Positions 1 through 13,697 of a stretch of DNA of 64,000 bases are shown one piece after another. The stretch is from Rhodococcoides fascians A25f (GTDB lineage Bacteria; Actinomycetota; Actinomycetes; Mycobacteriales; Mycobacteriaceae). Location of the stretch: positions 3,007,501 to 3,071,500 of the forward strand of contig NZ_CP049744.1 of the NCBI RefSeq assembly GCF_000760935.2. Direction: 5' to 3'. The position numbers and the translations under genes were made by a program. How positions within the stretch are numbered: the stretch's first letter is position 1; each line of letters begins with the position of its first letter. The notes beneath the pieces are model-generated. The model did not search any database, had not been told where the DNA came from, and saw nothing but the letters and a program-made list of their open reading frames with translations.

Positions 1-977
<977 letters not shown>

Positions 978-1961
978 TCAGGCCTCGTCGAGCAGTTCCG
1001 CGGTGACCGCGGACTCGGTGTCCGGAATGCCGGTTTCCTTCGCCTTGCGGTCGGCCATGGACAGCAGACGTCGGATTCGGCCCGCCACCGCGTCTTTCGT
1101 CATCGGCGGGTCGGCCAACTGCCCGAGTTCTTCCAAGGAAGCCTGGCGATGCTGTACTCGGAGCGAACCCGCAGCAGCAAGATGATCCGGCACGTCCTCA
1201 CCGAGGATGTTCAGGGCTCGCTCGACCCGCGCTGCGGCGGCAACGGCCGCCCGCGCCGAGCGCCGGAGGTTGGCGTCGTCGAAATTGGCGAGTCGGTTCG
1301 CCGTGGCTCGCACCTCGCGCCGCATTCGACGTTCTTCCCAGACGAGCCTGGTGTCCTGTGCTCCCATGCGGGTGAGCAGCGCTCCGATCGCCTCACCGTC
1401 GCGCACCACCACTCGATCGGTTCCGCGCACCTCGCGGGCCTTCGCGGCCACTCCGAGTCGGCGGGCTGCTCCGACGAGCGCCAGAGCTGCTTCCGGTCCT
1501 GGGCAGCTGATCTCGAGCGCCGAGGATCGGCCCGGCTCGGTGAGCGAGCCGTGTGCGAGGAACGCACCGCGCCACGCAGCTTCGGAATCCCCCACCGTGC
1601 CACCGACCACCTGGGCGGGCAGTCCACGAACCGGGCGCCCGCGCAGATCCAGCAGTCCGGTCTGGCGAGCCAGGGCCTCCCCGTCCTTGGCCACCCGGAC
1701 CACGTAACGCGAGGTCTTGCGCAGTCCGCCGGCACCGAGCATGTGCACGTCGGAGGAGTAGCCGTACAGCTCGAAGATCTCGCGACGCAGCCGCCTCGCG
1801 ATGGACCCGAGATCCACTTCCGCCTCGACCACCACCCGACCGGCCACGATGTGCAATCCACCGGCGAATCGCAGGAGAGCGGACACCTCTGCCTTGCGGC
1901 AACTGACCTGACTGACGGTGAGCCTGCTCAGCTCGTCCTTGACCTCCGCTGTCATGGCCAC
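978..1961 (-). CDS. whiA: WhiA, LAGLIDADG-like/helix-turn-helix sporulation-type regulator
   Basis: A 327-residue DNA-binding protein, needed in Streptomyces with WhiB for the switch to sporulation septation and conserved in non-sporulating actinobacteria, where its role is less clear. The degenerate homing-endonuclease-like core includes [12 protein letters not shown] (about residue 132 onward), and a C-terminal helix-turn-helix covers [19 protein letters not shown]. The GTG start at 1961 overlaps the end of yvcK by 10 bases and has a GAGGGG box. It is the last gene of the uvrC-rapZ-yvcK-whiA run. Confidence 0.95.
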   Translation of the reverse strand: MAMTAEVKDELSRLTVSQVSCRKAEVSALLRFAGGLHIVAGRVVVEAEVDLGSIARRLRREIFELYGYSSDVHMLGAGGLRKTSRYVVRVAKDGEALARQTGLLDLRGRPVRGLPAQVVGGTVGDSEAAWRGAFLAHGSLTEPGRSSALEISCPGPEAALALVGAARRLGVAAKAREVRGTDRVVVRDGEAIGALLTRMGAQDTRLVWEERRMRREVRATANRLANFDDANLRRSARAAVAAAARVERALNILGEDVPDHLAAAGSLRVQHRQASLEELGQLADPPMTKDAVAGRIRRLLSMADRKAKETGIPDTESAVTAELLDEA

Positions 1962-2977
1962 GAAGTGATCCCCTCTCTGCCTGCAGCAGTCGGTGCAGTG
2001 CCGCCGGTGGGCGTCACGATGGAGCCGAGAGCTGCAGCAAGCTTTCCGTAATGATGTGCGTGAGTGCCGTTTTCGGCAACATCGACGTAAACGACCTCGG
2101 CACCGAGCCGGGCCGCTGCCCGCGCTACGTGTTCGCGGTTGCTGCCCTCCGGGACCGAGGCGGAATCGACCAACACGTAGTCGATTCCCAAATCAGGTGC
2201 GTGTTGGGAGAGTACGTGGACATGGCGCTCGGCGGAGAATCCGGTGGTCTCCCCCAGCTCCGGCGCCAGGTTCAGCACGAGCACTTTCGGCGCGGAAGTA
2301 CGTGCCAGGGCGGCCAGCTGATCCGGCACCAGAACGTGTGGAATGACACTCGAGAACCAGGATCCGGGACCGAGCACCACCAGGTCGGCCTCGTCGATCG
2401 CCGCGAGGGCATCTGCCGAGGCAGGCGGGTCGGGTGGCAGCAACCGCACGCGCCGAACCTTGCCGGGGGTCGTCGCCACCGCGACCTGTCCGCGAATGAC
2501 GCGGCTGACTCGCGGGTCGTCCTCGAGGCCGGAGACGTCCGCTTCGATGTCGAGTGCGATGGGCGACATCGGCAGCACTCGGCCGTCGATTCCGAGCATC
2601 CGCACCATCTCGTCGAGGGCGGCGATGGGGTCTCCCAGCACCTCGGTGAGTCCGGCGAGGATGAGGTTGCCCACCGAGTGTCCGGCCAGCGCACCGGTAC
2701 CCCCGAACCGATGCTGCAGCACATCGGTCCACAGCTGTGTTCGTTCGTCGGAGCGCGCCAGTGCAGCCAGCGCCATCCGTAGGTCTCCGGGCGGAATGAC
2801 GCCGAGCTCGGCCCGCAGCCGCCCCGACGATCCTCCGTCGTCGGCGACTGTGACGATGGCGGTGACGTCGTGGCCGAGCAGCCTGGCCGCGGACAGGGTG
2901 GCGTACAGACCGTGACCGCCCCCGAGGGCGACGATCTTCGGGCCCGGTTCCTGCGTTGCGGTGTCGAACTCGCTCAT
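1952..2977 (-). CDS. yvcK: YvcK/CuvA-type gluconeogenesis factor (CofD-like)
   Basis: A 341-residue protein of the CofD/YvcK fold. Family members bind UDP-sugars and are needed for growth on gluconeogenic carbon sources and for normal cell-wall synthesis. Visible signatures are the N-terminal [15 protein letters not shown] loop, [13 protein letters not shown] and the central [16 protein letters not shown] overlaps tie it to rapZ upstream, and it overlaps whiA downstream by 10 bases. The rapZ-yvcK-whiA trio is conserved across actinobacteria and firmicutes. Confidence 0.95.
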   Translation of the reverse strand: MSEFDTATQEPGPKIVALGGGHGLYATLSAARLLGHDVTAIVTVADDGGSSGRLRAELGVIPPGDLRMALAALARSDERTQLWTDVLQHRFGGTGALAGHSVGNLILAGLTEVLGDPIAALDEMVRMLGIDGRVLPMSPIALDIEADVSGLEDDPRVSRVIRGQVAVATTPGKVRRVRLLPPDPPASADALAAIDEADLVVLGPGSWFSSVIPHVLVPDQLAALARTSAPKVLVLNLAPELGETTGFSAERHVHVLSQHAPDLGIDYVLVDSASVPEGSNREHVARAAARLGAEVVYVDVAENGTHAHHYGKLAAALGSIVTPTGGTAPTAAGREGITSWP

Positions 2978-3924
2978 TCGCGACCCAGATCCCGGTGCAG
3001 CACGCGCACGGACACATCACCCTGCTCGGCGAGAATTCCTGCCAACGCCTCGGTCATCGCAACACTTCGATGCTTACCTCCGGTGCAGCCCACGGCTACC
3101 GTCATGTACCTCTTGCCTTCCCGCACGTATCCCTCGATCGTCAAATTCAGCAGGTGCGTGTACGTCTGCAGATAGTCGCGGGCTCCGTCCTGCCCCAGGA
3201 CGTAATCGCGTACGTCTGCGTCCTGTCCCGTGTGGTCGCGGAGCTCGGGCACCCAATGTGGATTGGGCAGAAAGCGGACGTCGCAGACCAGATCGGCGTC
3301 CATCGGCAAGCCGTACTTGAAGCCGAACGACTGCACGGTGACGCCGACGCCACTGGTGTTCGCTTCACCGAACACCGTCTCGATCTTGCGTCGAAGCTGG
3401 TGCACGGAGAGCGACGTGGTGTCGACCGTCAGATCGGCCGCAGCCTTGACCTGGGCGAGCCGCAACCGTTCGGCAGTGATGCCCTCGGTCAGCGTTCCGT
3501 CCTGACCGTCGTTCTGCAACGGATGGCTGCGCCGATTGGACTCGAATCTGCGAATGAGCACGGCGTCGGACGCGTCCAGGAACAGCACTCGGTTGCGCAC
3601 ACCCTTGGAGTCGAGCTCTTTGACGACCCAGCCCAGATCCCCTGTGAACAGACGGCTTCGGACATCCATCACCAGCGCGAGTCGCTCGATGCGGGGCTGG
3701 GACTCGAGTCCGAGGTCGACCATCTTGGAGATGAGCTCGGGGGGCAGGTTGTCCGCGACGTACCAGCCGAGGTCTTCGAGAATTTTGGCCGCGGTGCGCA
3801 GCCCTGCGCCGGAGACGCCGGTGACCAACGCCACCTCTATCCCGTCGTGCCGAGACTCCGCCTCGGCAGACGGCTCGAGGTGCTCGTCGGACGGCGGATG
3901 TCTCTGTGTCTGGTGTTCGCTCAC
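2974..3924 (-). CDS. rapZ: RapZ family nucleotide-binding protein
   Basis: A 316-residue P-loop protein of the RapZ/YvcJ family. In enteric bacteria RapZ is an RNA adaptor controlling the glucosamine-6-phosphate synthase sRNA; the actinobacterial function is not settled. The Walker-like loop reads VTGVSGAGLRTAAKILEDLG, and the conserved C-terminal domain includes VAVGCTGGKHRSVAM. The GTG start at 3924 shares one base with the uvrC TAG stop (TAGTG), implying translational coupling. The ATGA at its end overlaps yvcK. Confidence 0.94.
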   Translation of the reverse strand: MSEHQTQRHPPSDEHLEPSAEAESRHDGIEVALVTGVSGAGLRTAAKILEDLGWYVADNLPPELISKMVDLGLESQPRIERLALVMDVRSRLFTGDLGWVVKELDSKGVRNRVLFLDASDAVLIRRFESNRRSHPLQNDGQDGTLTEGITAERLRLAQVKAAADLTVDTTSLSVHQLRRKIETVFGEANTSGVGVTVQSFGFKYGLPMDADLVCDVRFLPNPHWVPELRDHTGQDADVRDYVLGQDGARDYLQTYTHLLNLTIEGYVREGKRYMTVAVGCTGGKHRSVAMTEALAGILAEQGDVSVRVLHRDLGRE

Positions 3925-6014
3925 TACGAAGCCTGTCCCGCCGATTCCACGCGCGGCGCGATCGCATGTTCCGTCGTGTTCTCGCCCGATGTCGTTGCAG
4001 TTGCGTTGCCATCATCGCCTACATCGGCGTCGTCCGTGTCCGAACCGAGCGCCGCCAGCACCGACTTCGCGGTGGTCTCACCGATTCCCGGCACCTCGAC
4101 GATCTCCGCGACCGTCGCGCGCTTGAGATTGGCTACCGAACCGAAGTGTGCGACCAGGGCCGTTCGCCGCGATTCACCGAGTCCACGGACCGAATCCAGT
4201 GCCGAGGCCGTCATCCGACGAGACCTCTTGCTGCGGTGGAACGTGATCGCGAATCGGTGCGCCTCGTCGCGAACTCGCTGCAGCAGATAGAGGGACTCGC
4301 TCGTTCGCGGCAGGATGACCGGATCCTCCTCGCCCGGCACCCACACCTCTTCGAGTCGCTTGGCGAGACCGACCACCGCCACATCGGTCACGCCCAGTTC
4401 GTCCAGCACAGCCGCGGCTGCGGCCACCTGAGGGGCACCGCCGTCCACGACGAACAGGTTCGGTGGGTAGGCGAACTTTCGAGGTCTGCCGGTCTGAGGA
4501 TCGAGCGCGGCTTCCGGAGCCAGATCGCCTCCGCTCGCTTCGGTCGACCCATCGGCGGAGTGTCGGAGGAATCGACGCCGAGTCACCTCGGCAATGCTGG
4601 CGACGTCATCGGAATGCCCGTCACCGGCCGCTTCCTTGATCGCGTAGTGGCGGTAGTCGCTCTTGCGAGGCAGCCCGTCCTCGAAGACGACGAGAGAGGC
4701 CACCACATCGGTTCCCTGTACGTGGGAGATGTCGATGCACTCGATGCGCAGCGGTGCCGAATCGAGATCGAGAGCTTCCTGAATCCCCTGCAGCGCAGCA
4801 GATCTCGACGTGAAATCTCCCGCTCGCTTCAGCTTGTGTTGCTGCAGGGCCTCCTTGGCGTTGCGCTCGACGGTCTCGGCCAACGCCTTCTTGTCGCCGC
4901 GCTGAGGAACGCGCAGGGTCACGTTGGACCCCCGAAGCTCGCTGAGCCACGTCTGGACCTCGTCGGCATTGTCGGGCAGAACGGGCACCAGCACTTCGCG
5001 CGGAACTGCATTGGAACCGCCGTCGTCGCCACCCGGTGCCTGCGCAGTCAGCGCGGCCTGCTCGCCGTAGAACTGAGTGAGGAACTGCTCGACCAATGCG
5101 GGCAGATCGGCCTCGTCCTGCCGCTCGATCACTTCGCCTGCCTTCTCCACCACCCAGCCACGTTGTCCACGAACCCGGCCCCCGCGAACGTGGAACACCT
5201 GGACGGCAGCTTCGAGGGCATCGGTGGCGAACGCGACGAGGTCGGCGTCGGTACCGTCGCCGAGCACCACCGCCTGCTTCTCCAATGCTCGACGCAGTGC
5301 GCCGACGTCGTCGCGCAGGCGCGCTGCGGTCTCGAAGTCCAAGTCCTCGGATGCCGCCTGCATCTTCTTCTCGAGTTGCCGCACGAGCTTGTCGGTCTTA
5401 CCGGCCAGAAAGTCGCAGAAATCCTCGACGGTGCGGCGGTGTTCCTCCGCGCTGACCCGGCCCACGCACGGTGCCGAACACTTGTCGATGTACCCCAGCA
5501 GGCAGGGTCTGCCGATCTGGTTGTGCCGCTTGAACACTCCGGTCGAGCACGTGCGCGCGGGGAACACCCGGAGCAACAGGTCCAGCGTCTCGCGAATGGC
5601 CCACGCATGGGCGTACGGGCCGAAGTAGCGCACGCCCTTGCGGCGGGGTCCGCGGTACACGAACAGACGTGGGTATTCCTCGTTCATCGTCACCGCGAGC
5701 ATCGGATAGCTCTTGTCGTCGCGGTAGCGGACGTTGAATCGCGGATCGAATTCCTTGATCCAGTTGTACTCGAGCTGCAGTGCCTCTACCTCGGTGGTGA
5801 CGACCGTCCATTCGACCGACGCCGCGGTGGTGACCATCTGGCGGGTGCGAGGATGCAGCGAGGCGACGTCGGCGAAGTAGGAATTGAGCCGACTGCGGAG
5901 GCTTTTGGCCTTACCCACGTAGACGACGCGACCATGCGGATCTCGAAATTTGTACACCCCCGGCTCCACCGGGATGGTTCCGGTGGCCGGGCGGTAGGTA
6001 GCGGGGTCGGACAC
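3924..6014 (-). CDS. uvrC: Excinuclease ABC subunit C
   Basis: Dual-incision nuclease of nucleotide excision repair, acting with UvrA and UvrB. The 696-residue product has an N-terminal GIY-YIG domain (GVYKFRD...[14 protein letters not shown]), a UVR motif around [15 protein letters not shown], the RNase H-like C-terminal domain ([21 protein letters not shown]) and helix-hairpin-helix motifs ([13 protein letters not shown]). The frame is open further upstream, but the family N-terminus ([10 protein letters not shown]) fits the GTG at 6014; a second in-frame GTG lies at 6023. Confidence 0.94.
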   Translation of the reverse strand: MSDPATYRPATGTIPVEPGVYKFRDPHGRVVYVGKAKSLRSRLNSYFADVASLHPRTRQMVTTAASVEWTVVTTEVEALQLEYNWIKEFDPRFNVRYRDDKSYPMLAVTMNEEYPRLFVYRGPRRKGVRYFGPYAHAWAIRETLDLLLRVFPARTCSTGVFKRHNQIGRPCLLGYIDKCSAPCVGRVSAEEHRRTVEDFCDFLAGKTDKLVRQLEKKMQAASEDLDFETAARLRDDVGALRRALEKQAVVLGDGTDADLVAFATDALEAAVQVFHVRGGRVRGQRGWVVEKAGEVIERQDEADLPALVEQFLTQFYGEQAALTAQAPGGDDGGSNAVPREVLVPVLPDNADEVQTWLSELRGSNVTLRVPQRGDKKALAETVERNAKEALQQHKLKRAGDFTSRSAALQGIQEALDLDSAPLRIECIDISHVQGTDVVASLVVFEDGLPRKSDYRHYAIKEAAGDGHSDDVASIAEVTRRRFLRHSADGSTEASGGDLAPEAALDPQTGRPRKFAYPPNLFVVDGGAPQVAAAAAVLDELGVTDVAVVGLAKRLEEVWVPGEEDPVILPRTSESLYLLQRVRDEAHRFAITFHRSKRSRRMTASALDSVRGLGESRRTALVAHFGSVANLKRATVAEIVEVPGIGETTAKSVLAALGSDTDDADVGDDGNATATTSGENTTEHAIAPRVESAGQAS

Positions 6015-6087
6015 GGCATCCACGTTAGCCGTCGGGTCCGACGTTCTCCGCATCCGCAGCTCAGGTGTGGTGCATGCCCTGCTACGC

Positions 6088-6114
6088 CAGTCCTGCTGGG
6101 TCAGTCCTGATCGG

Positions 6115-6127
<13 letters not shown>
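6088..6127. repeat. Three tandem copies of a 14-bp unit
   Basis: The unit CAGTCCTGCTGGGT at 6088 is followed by CAGTCCTGATCGGT at 6102 and CAGTCTTGATCC at 6116, the last slightly degenerate. The array straddles the stop codon of the PH-domain gene and runs into the short gap before uvrC. It looks like slippage-derived microduplication at a gene boundary. Confidence 0.75.
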
Positions 6128-8365
<2,238 letters not shown>

Positions 8366-8437
8366 AGGTCTCGGGCCTGGCTCAGCACCCTTGGAATGTC
8401 TCCGATGCACCGTTACCTGCGTGCACTTCAACAGTAC

Positions 8438-9049
8438 TTACTGTGCGTCGATCGACTGCAGCCGCTCCACGTACTTGGCGATGACATCGACTTCGAGGTT
8501 GACCGGTGATCCGACCTCGGCCGTGCCGAGCGTGGTCAGATCGAGGGTGGTGGGTATCAGCGAGATCTCGAACCAGTGCGAACCGTCGTCGACACCCAGT
8601 CCGGACACGGTCAGCGACACTCCGTCGACGGTGATCGAGCCCTTTTCCACGACGTAGCGCGCGACCGAGGTAGGCATGGTGATGCGCACGACTGTCCAGT
8701 TCTCGGACGGCGAGCGGCCCGCCACGGTTCCGGTTCCGTCGACGTGGCCCTGGACGAGGTGCCCACCGAGCCTGCTGCCGAGTGCCGCGGCGCGTTCGAG
8801 ATTGACGCGGCTGCCGACGTCGAGTGCACCCAGGCTCGATCGGTTCAGCGTCTCCTGCATGACATCGGCGGTGAAGCCGCCGTCCGGCAGTACCTCCACG
8901 ACGGTCAGACACACCCCGTTGACCGCGATGGAGTCGCCGTGGCCTGCATCGGAGGTCACCACCGGGCCGCGCACCGTGAAGCGAGCAGCGTCGGGCAGTT
9001 CGTCCTTGGCCACGATCTCGCCCAGCTCTTCGACGATTCCGGTGAACAT
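8438..9049 (-). CDS. ribE: Riboflavin synthase, alpha subunit
   Basis: Catalyses dismutation of two lumazine molecules into riboflavin. It opens with the family N-terminus MFTGIVEELGEI, and the two homologous lumazine-binding barrels show as DSIAVNGVCLTV and GSITVDGVSLTV, with HLVQGHVDGTG between them. The 203-residue length is normal. It starts directly after the ribD stop with no gap. This gene is called ribC in some actinobacterial annotations. Confidence 0.96.
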   Translation of the reverse strand: MFTGIVEELGEIVAKDELPDAARFTVRGPVVTSDAGHGDSIAVNGVCLTVVEVLPDGGFTADVMQETLNRSSLGALDVGSRVNLERAAALGSRLGGHLVQGHVDGTGTVAGRSPSENWTVVRITMPTSVARYVVEKGSITVDGVSLTVSGLGVDDGSHWFEISLIPTTLDLTTLGTAEVGSPVNLEVDVIAKYVERLQSIDAQ

Positions 9050-10081
9050 CTAATTCGCTCCTTCGGGCACGACGCCGATCAGTATGTCGTTGCCGATCAT
9101 GGTGACTGTCTCCGTGCGGAACCGAATTGCGTCGGCAATTGTTCCGATGCCCGCATTCTCCACCGCCGCGGGTCCGCTGCCCAACACGGCCGGGGCGACG
9201 TATGCCACCACGCGGTCGATCAGCCCGGCAGCGAGAAACGCTCCGGCCAACGTCGGACCACCTTCGATCTGGACATCGGTGTGTTCGCCGAGAGCCTCGA
9301 TCACCGCCGCCGGATCGTGTGTGTCGAGAAACACCGTGGGTGCCTCCGCCCCGCGAATCGCGGCGTTCGCCGGTATCTGCCGCGATCCGACGACGACGCG
9401 CACGGGCTGGTGGAGCGCGAGGGACCCGTCGGGACGCCGGGCGGTCAGCCGCGGGTCGTCGGCCAGCACCGTTCCGGTTCCCACGACGATGGCGTCGAGC
9501 TTGGCCCGCTCGGCGTGCACGTGCGCGCGCGCCTCGGGACCGGTGATCCACTGACTCGTACCGTCCGCGGCGGCGCTGCGTCCGTCGAGAGTTGCGGCAT
9601 ATTTCCAGGTCACGTGCGGCCGTCCGGTGCGTTGCTTGTGCAGCCATGCCCGCAGTGGACCCTGCCGTACCTCGCGTTCCCCGATCCCCTGCTCGACGCG
9701 AATGCCCGCACCGCGCAGAGTCTCGGCTCCGCCGGATGCGAGCGGGTTCGGATCCGCGACGGCGTGCACGACCGTCGCGATGCCGGCCTCGATCAGTGCC
9801 TGCGAACAGGGCCCGGTGCGACCGGTGTGGTCACAGGGCTCGAGGGTCACGACCGCAGTGCCGCCGCGAGCTCGATCCCCGGCCTCGGCCAGGGCGACGA
9901 TCTCGGCATGCGGTCCGCCGGGTGGACGCGTGGATCCGACACCGACGACCGTTCCGCTGGCATCGAGGATCACGGCACCGACCGCAGGGTTCGGAGCACT
10001 GATACCCCGGGCGGACTGGGAGGCCTCGATGGCGAGGTTCATGGCGTCGGTGATCGACACCGCCCCGCCGTCGACGCTCAT
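9050..10081 (-). CDS. ribD: Bifunctional riboflavin deaminase-reductase
   Basis: Deaminates the pyrimidine intermediate, then reduces the ribosyl side chain. The N-terminal deaminase has zinc motifs GGPHAEIVAL and TLEPCDHTGRTGPC; the reductase domain includes RPHVTWKYAATLDGRSAA and VQIEGGPTLAGAFLAAGL. ATG at 10081 gives 343 residues; the frame is open upstream but only the part from MSVDGG onward looks family-like. It lies 22 bases after rpe. Confidence 0.95.
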   Translation of the reverse strand: MSVDGGAVSITDAMNLAIEASQSARGISAPNPAVGAVILDASGTVVGVGSTRPPGGPHAEIVALAEAGDRARGGTAVVTLEPCDHTGRTGPCSQALIEAGIATVVHAVADPNPLASGGAETLRGAGIRVEQGIGEREVRQGPLRAWLHKQRTGRPHVTWKYAATLDGRSAAADGTSQWITGPEARAHVHAERAKLDAIVVGTGTVLADDPRLTARRPDGSLALHQPVRVVVGSRQIPANAAIRGAEAPTVFLDTHDPAAVIEALGEHTDVQIEGGPTLAGAFLAAGLIDRVVAYVAPAVLGSGPAAVENAGIGTIADAIRFRTETVTMIGNDILIGVVPEGAN

Positions 10082-10103
10082 GCGACTGCGCCCGGGTTGC
10101 CCA

Positions 10104-10778
10104 TCAGGACAGGTGGTGCGATGCGTGGGCGGCCCGGGTGCGAAGGTCACGCACGGCGGCGGCAGGATCGGCGGTGTCGTAGACGGCCGAGCCGGCGACG
10201 AAGCAGTCGATTCCCGCTTCGGCGGCTTGCTCGATCGTGTCGGAATTGATTCCGCCGTCGATCTCGACCACAAGTCGCAGATCACCCGAATCGACAAGTG
10301 CGCGAACAGCTTTCGCCTTCGAGAGCACCTCGGGCATGAACGACTGCCCGCCGAAGCCGGGCTCCACGCTCATCACCAGCAGGGTGTCGAAGTCACGCAA
10401 GATCTCGAGGTACGGCTCGATCGGCGTGCCGGGCTTGACGGACAGGCCGGCTTTTGCGCCCGCTGCGCGGATGTCGCGCGCCACTGCCGACGGGTCGTCG
10501 GTGGCCTCGGCGTGAAAGGTGACGTTGTACGCCCCGGCCTCGGCGTAGGGCGGGGCCCAGCGCGCCGGATCCTCGATCATCAGGTGGCAGTCGAGGGGGA
10601 TGTTCGTCGCTTTCAGCAGACTCTTCACCACCGGAAGCCCGAGGGTGAGGTTGGGAACGAAGTGCGCGTCCATGACGTCGACGTGCAGCCAATCAGCTCC
10701 GGACACCGCCTCGGCTTCGGCGGCGAGCCGTGCGAAATCGGCGGACAGAATGGAGGGGGCAATCATCGGGGAAACCAC
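10104..10778 (-). CDS. rpe: Ribulose-phosphate 3-epimerase
   Basis: Interconverts ribulose-5-phosphate and xylulose-5-phosphate in the pentose phosphate pathway. Ribulose-5-phosphate is also the RibBA substrate, so its place at the head of the rib cluster makes metabolic sense. The TIM-barrel motifs are clear: [47 protein letters not shown] and [11 protein letters not shown]. The 224-residue product starts with GTG at 10778, beginning [11 protein letters not shown]. Confidence 0.97.
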   Translation of the reverse strand: MVSPMIAPSILSADFARLAAEAEAVSGADWLHVDVMDAHFVPNLTLGLPVVKSLLKATNIPLDCHLMIEDPARWAPPYAEAGAYNVTFHAEATDDPSAVARDIRAAGAKAGLSVKPGTPIEPYLEILRDFDTLLVMSVEPGFGGQSFMPEVLSKAKAVRALVDSGDLRLVVEIDGGINSDTIEQAAEAGIDCFVAGSAVYDTADPAAAVRDLRTRAAHASHHLS

Positions 10779-10813
10779 GATTGACGAGCCTAGCCGAGCG
10801 GTATGGTGCGCCC

Positions 10814-11203
10814 ATGGCCACCATCGACTCCGCGACGGCGATGATCGCCGAACTGCCCGGGGTCACCGTGGGCGTCAGGTACGGGCATTCGTCGTGGGCG
10901 GTCGGCAAGAACGTGTTCGCGTGGATTCGCCCGTTCAGCAAGGCCGACCTGAAACGGTTCGGCGACCGGACCCCGCCCCGCGGGCCGATCCTTGCCGTTC
11001 GTACCGCGGACCTGCACGAGAAGGAGGCCATCCTCGCTGCACATCCGCGGGCGTGCTTCACCATCTCGCACTTCGACGGTTTCGCCGCGGTGCTGGTGGA
11101 CCTCGACAACACCGACGACGACGAACTACGGGAACTGCTGATCGACGGGTGGCTCGTCTACGCCCCGAAGAACGTCGCCGAGACGTTCCTGGCGGGCGGC
11201 TGA
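10814..11203 (+). CDS. MmcQ/YjbR family protein
   Basis: A 129-residue protein of the MmcQ/YjbR (DUF419-like) family, a small double-wing DNA-binding-like fold of unknown role. Visible family features are [19 protein letters not shown] and the C-terminal [19 protein letters not shown]. The ATG at 10814 is chosen because it opens the family domain; the frame is open about 84 bases upstream into the rpe start region. It is the only plus-strand gene between rpe and rsmB and is convergent with rsmB. Confidence 0.85.
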   Translation: MATIDSATAMIAELPGVTVGVRYGHSSWAVGKNVFAWIRPFSKADLKRFGDRTPPRGPILAVRTADLHEKEAILAAHPRACFTISHFDGFAAVLVDLDNTDDDELRELLIDGWLVYAPKNVAETFLAGG

Positions 11204-11213
11204 TCCTGCCGCC
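11195..11213. terminator. Short GC hairpin between convergent MmcQ-like gene and rsmB
   Basis: GGCGGC (11195-11200), a 7-base loop containing the plus-strand stop codon, then GCCGCC (11208-11213). The 6-bp stem lies exactly at the convergent junction, but there is no U-tract and it is short, so terminator function is tentative. Confidence 0.3.
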
Positions 11214-11219
11214 GTTCGG

Positions 11220-12689
11220 TCACATCGGTTTGCGTAGCGCCGCCATGAACATTGCATCGGTGCCGTGTCGGTGTGGCCACAGTTGCACGGACGTACCGTC
11301 GCCCAGCTGCGGCACGCCCGGCACGAGTTCGCGTGTATCGAGCGGCTCGACGCCGAATCGGCGGACCGCGTCGGCGACGACAGCCGTGGTTTCGGACAGA
11401 TGCGGCGAGCACGTCGAATACAGCACCACGCCACCGGGGCGCACCAGGTCGATCGCCGCTGCCAGCAACTCTTTCTGCAGCGTCACCAAGGCTGCGACGT
11501 CGGACGGCAGTCGCCGCCAGCGCGCCTCGGGCCGACGACGTAGAGCGCCGAGCCCGGTGCACGGCGCGTCCACGAGTACGCGGTCGTAGCCACCGTCGAG
11601 TCCGGATTGCCTGCCGTCGACGGTGTGCACCGTCACCGGCAGGTCCTTGGTCGTCTTGGACACCAGGTCGGCGCGGTGCGGCGTCGGCTCGACGGCGTCG
11701 ACTGTGGCACCGTCGATCTCGGCGATGGCACCGAGCAGCGCGGCTTTACCTCCCGGGCCGGCGCACAGATCCAGCCATCGACCACCGTCCGCACCGACGA
11801 GTGGTGCCAGGGTGAGCGCCCGTCCGACGAGTTGACTGCCCTCGTCCTGAACACCGGCCAGCCCGTCACGTACGGCGTCGAGTTTGCCGGGATCGCCGCC
11901 GTCGAGGTGCACGGCGTACGGGGAATAAGGTCCTTCCTCTCCCCCGGTGACCAGCGCCAGTTCTTCGGCCGAGATCTCTCCGGGCCGCGCGACCAGGTGA
12001 ACCGAGGGCCGTGCGTCGTCGGCTTCGAGCACGGCAGCGAGTTCACCGGCATCGGCACCGAGTGCGTCGGCAAAGGCCTGCGCGATCCACTTGGGATGTG
12101 CGTACTCGAAGGCAAGGTGGCCGACCGGATCGGACGCTGCTGGTGGCGCCAGCTCGTCGACCCACTGCGCCGCCGTGCGTTCGGACACGCGCCGCAGCAC
12201 CGCATTGACGAAACCGGCCTTGCCGGTGCCGAATTCGGACCGGGCCAGATCCACCGACGTGGCGACGGCCGCGTGCGGTGCCACCCGGGTCCGGAGCAGC
12301 TGGTAGGAGCCGAGGCGCAGAATGTCGAGCAGAGGCCCGTCTATTTCTGCAGCAAGCCGCCCGGCCGCGTGGGCGATCACCGCGTCGAGCACCCCACGTG
12401 CGCGGGACGCGCCGTACGCGAGTTCGGTGGCCAGCGCGGCATCGCGCGAGTCCAGCTTCCGCTCTCGCAGCAAGCCGGGCAGCACCAGGTTGGCGTAGGC
12501 ATCACGCTCGCGGACCGCCTTCAGTACGTCACGGGCCGCGCGGCGTGCCGGATCGATCGCATCGACGCCGCGGGGCCCCGCGCCCTGCGGAGGCCGGTTT
12601 CCTTTGGGACCGCGGGCGCCCGGCGACTTCTTCACGAACTTTCTCGGCTGACCGGACTCGCGCTTACGGGGCCTGTCGGGTTCTGTCAT
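11220..12689 (-). CDS. rsmB: 16S rRNA (cytosine-C5) methyltransferase RsmB (Fmu/Sun)
   Basis: Methylates a cytosine of 16S rRNA using SAM. A basic N-terminal tail ([19 protein letters not shown]) is followed by a NusB-like RNA-binding domain (about residues 45-180) and a NOL1/NOP2/Sun methyltransferase domain with the SAM site [31 protein letters not shown] and the catalytic TCSPHLSET. The length of 489 residues is normal for actinobacteria. Its ATG overlaps the fmt stop (ATGA), so the two translation-related enzymes are coupled. Confidence 0.95.
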   Translation of the reverse strand: MTEPDRPRKRESGQPRKFVKKSPGARGPKGNRPPQGAGPRGVDAIDPARRAARDVLKAVRERDAYANLVLPGLLRERKLDSRDAALATELAYGASRARGVLDAVIAHAAGRLAAEIDGPLLDILRLGSYQLLRTRVAPHAAVATSVDLARSEFGTGKAGFVNAVLRRVSERTAAQWVDELAPPAASDPVGHLAFEYAHPKWIAQAFADALGADAGELAAVLEADDARPSVHLVARPGEISAEELALVTGGEEGPYSPYAVHLDGGDPGKLDAVRDGLAGVQDEGSQLVGRALTLAPLVGADGGRWLDLCAGPGGKAALLGAIAEIDGATVDAVEPTPHRADLVSKTTKDLPVTVHTVDGRQSGLDGGYDRVLVDAPCTGLGALRRRPEARWRRLPSDVAALVTLQKELLAAAIDLVRPGGVVLYSTCSPHLSETTAVVADAVRRFGVEPLDTRELVPGVPQLGDGTSVQLWPHRHGTDAMFMAALRKPM

Positions 12690-13609
12690 CGCGCTACCGC
12701 CGTATCGTCCAGCCGAGCGCCGCGCGCCCAGTCGAGTGCCTTCATGACCTTCTTGCCCTGGGGTTGGATATCTCCGAGAACGAGTGCGGTCGTGCCTGTT
12801 CCGATGTGCACACCGGATTTGCGTACCTCGATCGTGCCGGGAGGCAACGTATCGGGCACCAGCTGTACCGGGGCGATCTTGACGCGGAGTTCACCGATCG
12901 TCGTCCATGCCCCCGGTGCCGGAGTGACCGACCTGATGTGCCGATCGATGTAGGCGGCGGATCGGTTCCAGTCGATGCGCGCCGCGTCGACGGTGACCTT
13001 GCTCGCATACGAAATACCGTCGTCGGGTTGCGGATGGGCGCCTGCGGTTCCGTCTTCTATCGCGTCGAGGGTTGCGTTCAGCAGCTCGGCTCCGCTCGAT
13101 GCGAGTCTGGTGAGCAGGTCACCCGTGGTGTCGGTCGAGCGAATTCTCTCGGTGACGACGCCGAGCACCGGGCCGGTATCCATTCCCGCGTCGAGCAGGA
13201 ACGTGGAAGCACCGGTGATTTCGTCGCCTGCAGCGATGGCGGCCTGTACGGGCGCGGCACCGCGCCATGCGGGCAGCAGCGAGAAGTGCAGGTTGATCCA
13301 GCCGAAGCGGGGAATGTCGAGCACCGGCTGAGGCAGTAGCGCGCCGTATGCAACCACCGGGCAGACATCGGGTGCGAGGTCGATCAGCTGCGAGACGAAA
13401 TCCGGGTCCGACGGCTTCGCGGGCGTGAACACCGGAATGCCGTGTTCGTCGGCCAGCAGGCCGACCGGGGAGCGAACGGTCTTTCGCCCTCGACCGGATG
13501 CGGCGTCGGGCCGGGTCACCACGGCGATCACCTCGTGGCGTTCGGACTCCAGCAACCTTCGCAGCGATGGGACTGCGGGGTCCGGTGTTCCGGCAAAGAC
13601 GACGCGCAC
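12686..13609 (-). CDS. fmt: Methionyl-tRNA formyltransferase
   Basis: Formylates initiator Met-tRNA using 10-formyl-tetrahydrofolate. The 307-residue product starts [16 protein letters not shown], the family N-terminus; other motifs are [18 protein letters not shown] and [19 protein letters not shown]. The GTG at 13609 has a GGGAG box 8 bases upstream. A further in-frame ATG at 13654 would add 15 residues. The chosen ribosome binding site is inside a long inverted repeat (separate entry), which may control translation or end transcription from the PadR gene. Confidence 0.94.
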   Translation of the reverse strand: MRVVFAGTPDPAVPSLRRLLESERHEVIAVVTRPDAASGRGRKTVRSPVGLLADEHGIPVFTPAKPSDPDFVSQLIDLAPDVCPVVAYGALLPQPVLDIPRFGWINLHFSLLPAWRGAAPVQAAIAAGDEITGASTFLLDAGMDTGPVLGVVTERIRSTDTTGDLLTRLASSGAELLNATLDAIEDGTAGAHPQPDDGISYASKVTVDAARIDWNRSAAYIDRHIRSVTPAPGAWTTIGELRVKIAPVQLVPDTLPPGTIEVRKSGVHIGTGTTALVLGDIQPQGKKVMKALDWARGARLDDTAVAR

Positions 13610-13613
13610 TGTA

Positions 13614-13667
13614 GGCAACTCCCTGGGATGGACGAAACGATCTCGGGTGTCCATCCTAGGGAGTGCC
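13614..13667 (-). promoter_or_regulatory. Long inverted repeat covering the fmt ribosome binding site
   Basis: On the transcribed strand the left arm ACTCCCTAGGATGGAC (13664-13649) pairs with GTCCATCCCAGGGAGT (13633-13618) with a single G-U position across 16 bp and a 15-base loop. Three further pairs (GGC/GCC) extend the stem after a one-base bulge. The right arm contains the AGGGAG Shine-Dalgarno of fmt and ends 4 bases before the GTG. It could be a translational switch or a terminator for the upstream padR-like gene; there is no U-tract. Confidence 0.6.
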
Positions 13668-13697
13668 TGGAGCTGCGGACGATTCCGCACCCAGCGG

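Noticed and set aside
3906..6110. 734-codon plus-strand open frame opposite uvrC
   Set aside because: Antisense shadow of the GC-rich uvrC codons; uvrC itself is unmistakable.
10779..10813. Possible FMN riboswitch before the rpe-rib operon
   Set aside because: Only about 35 bases separate rpe from the divergent gene, too short for an FMN riboswitch, and no FMN-element motif is seen before ribD or ribBA either.
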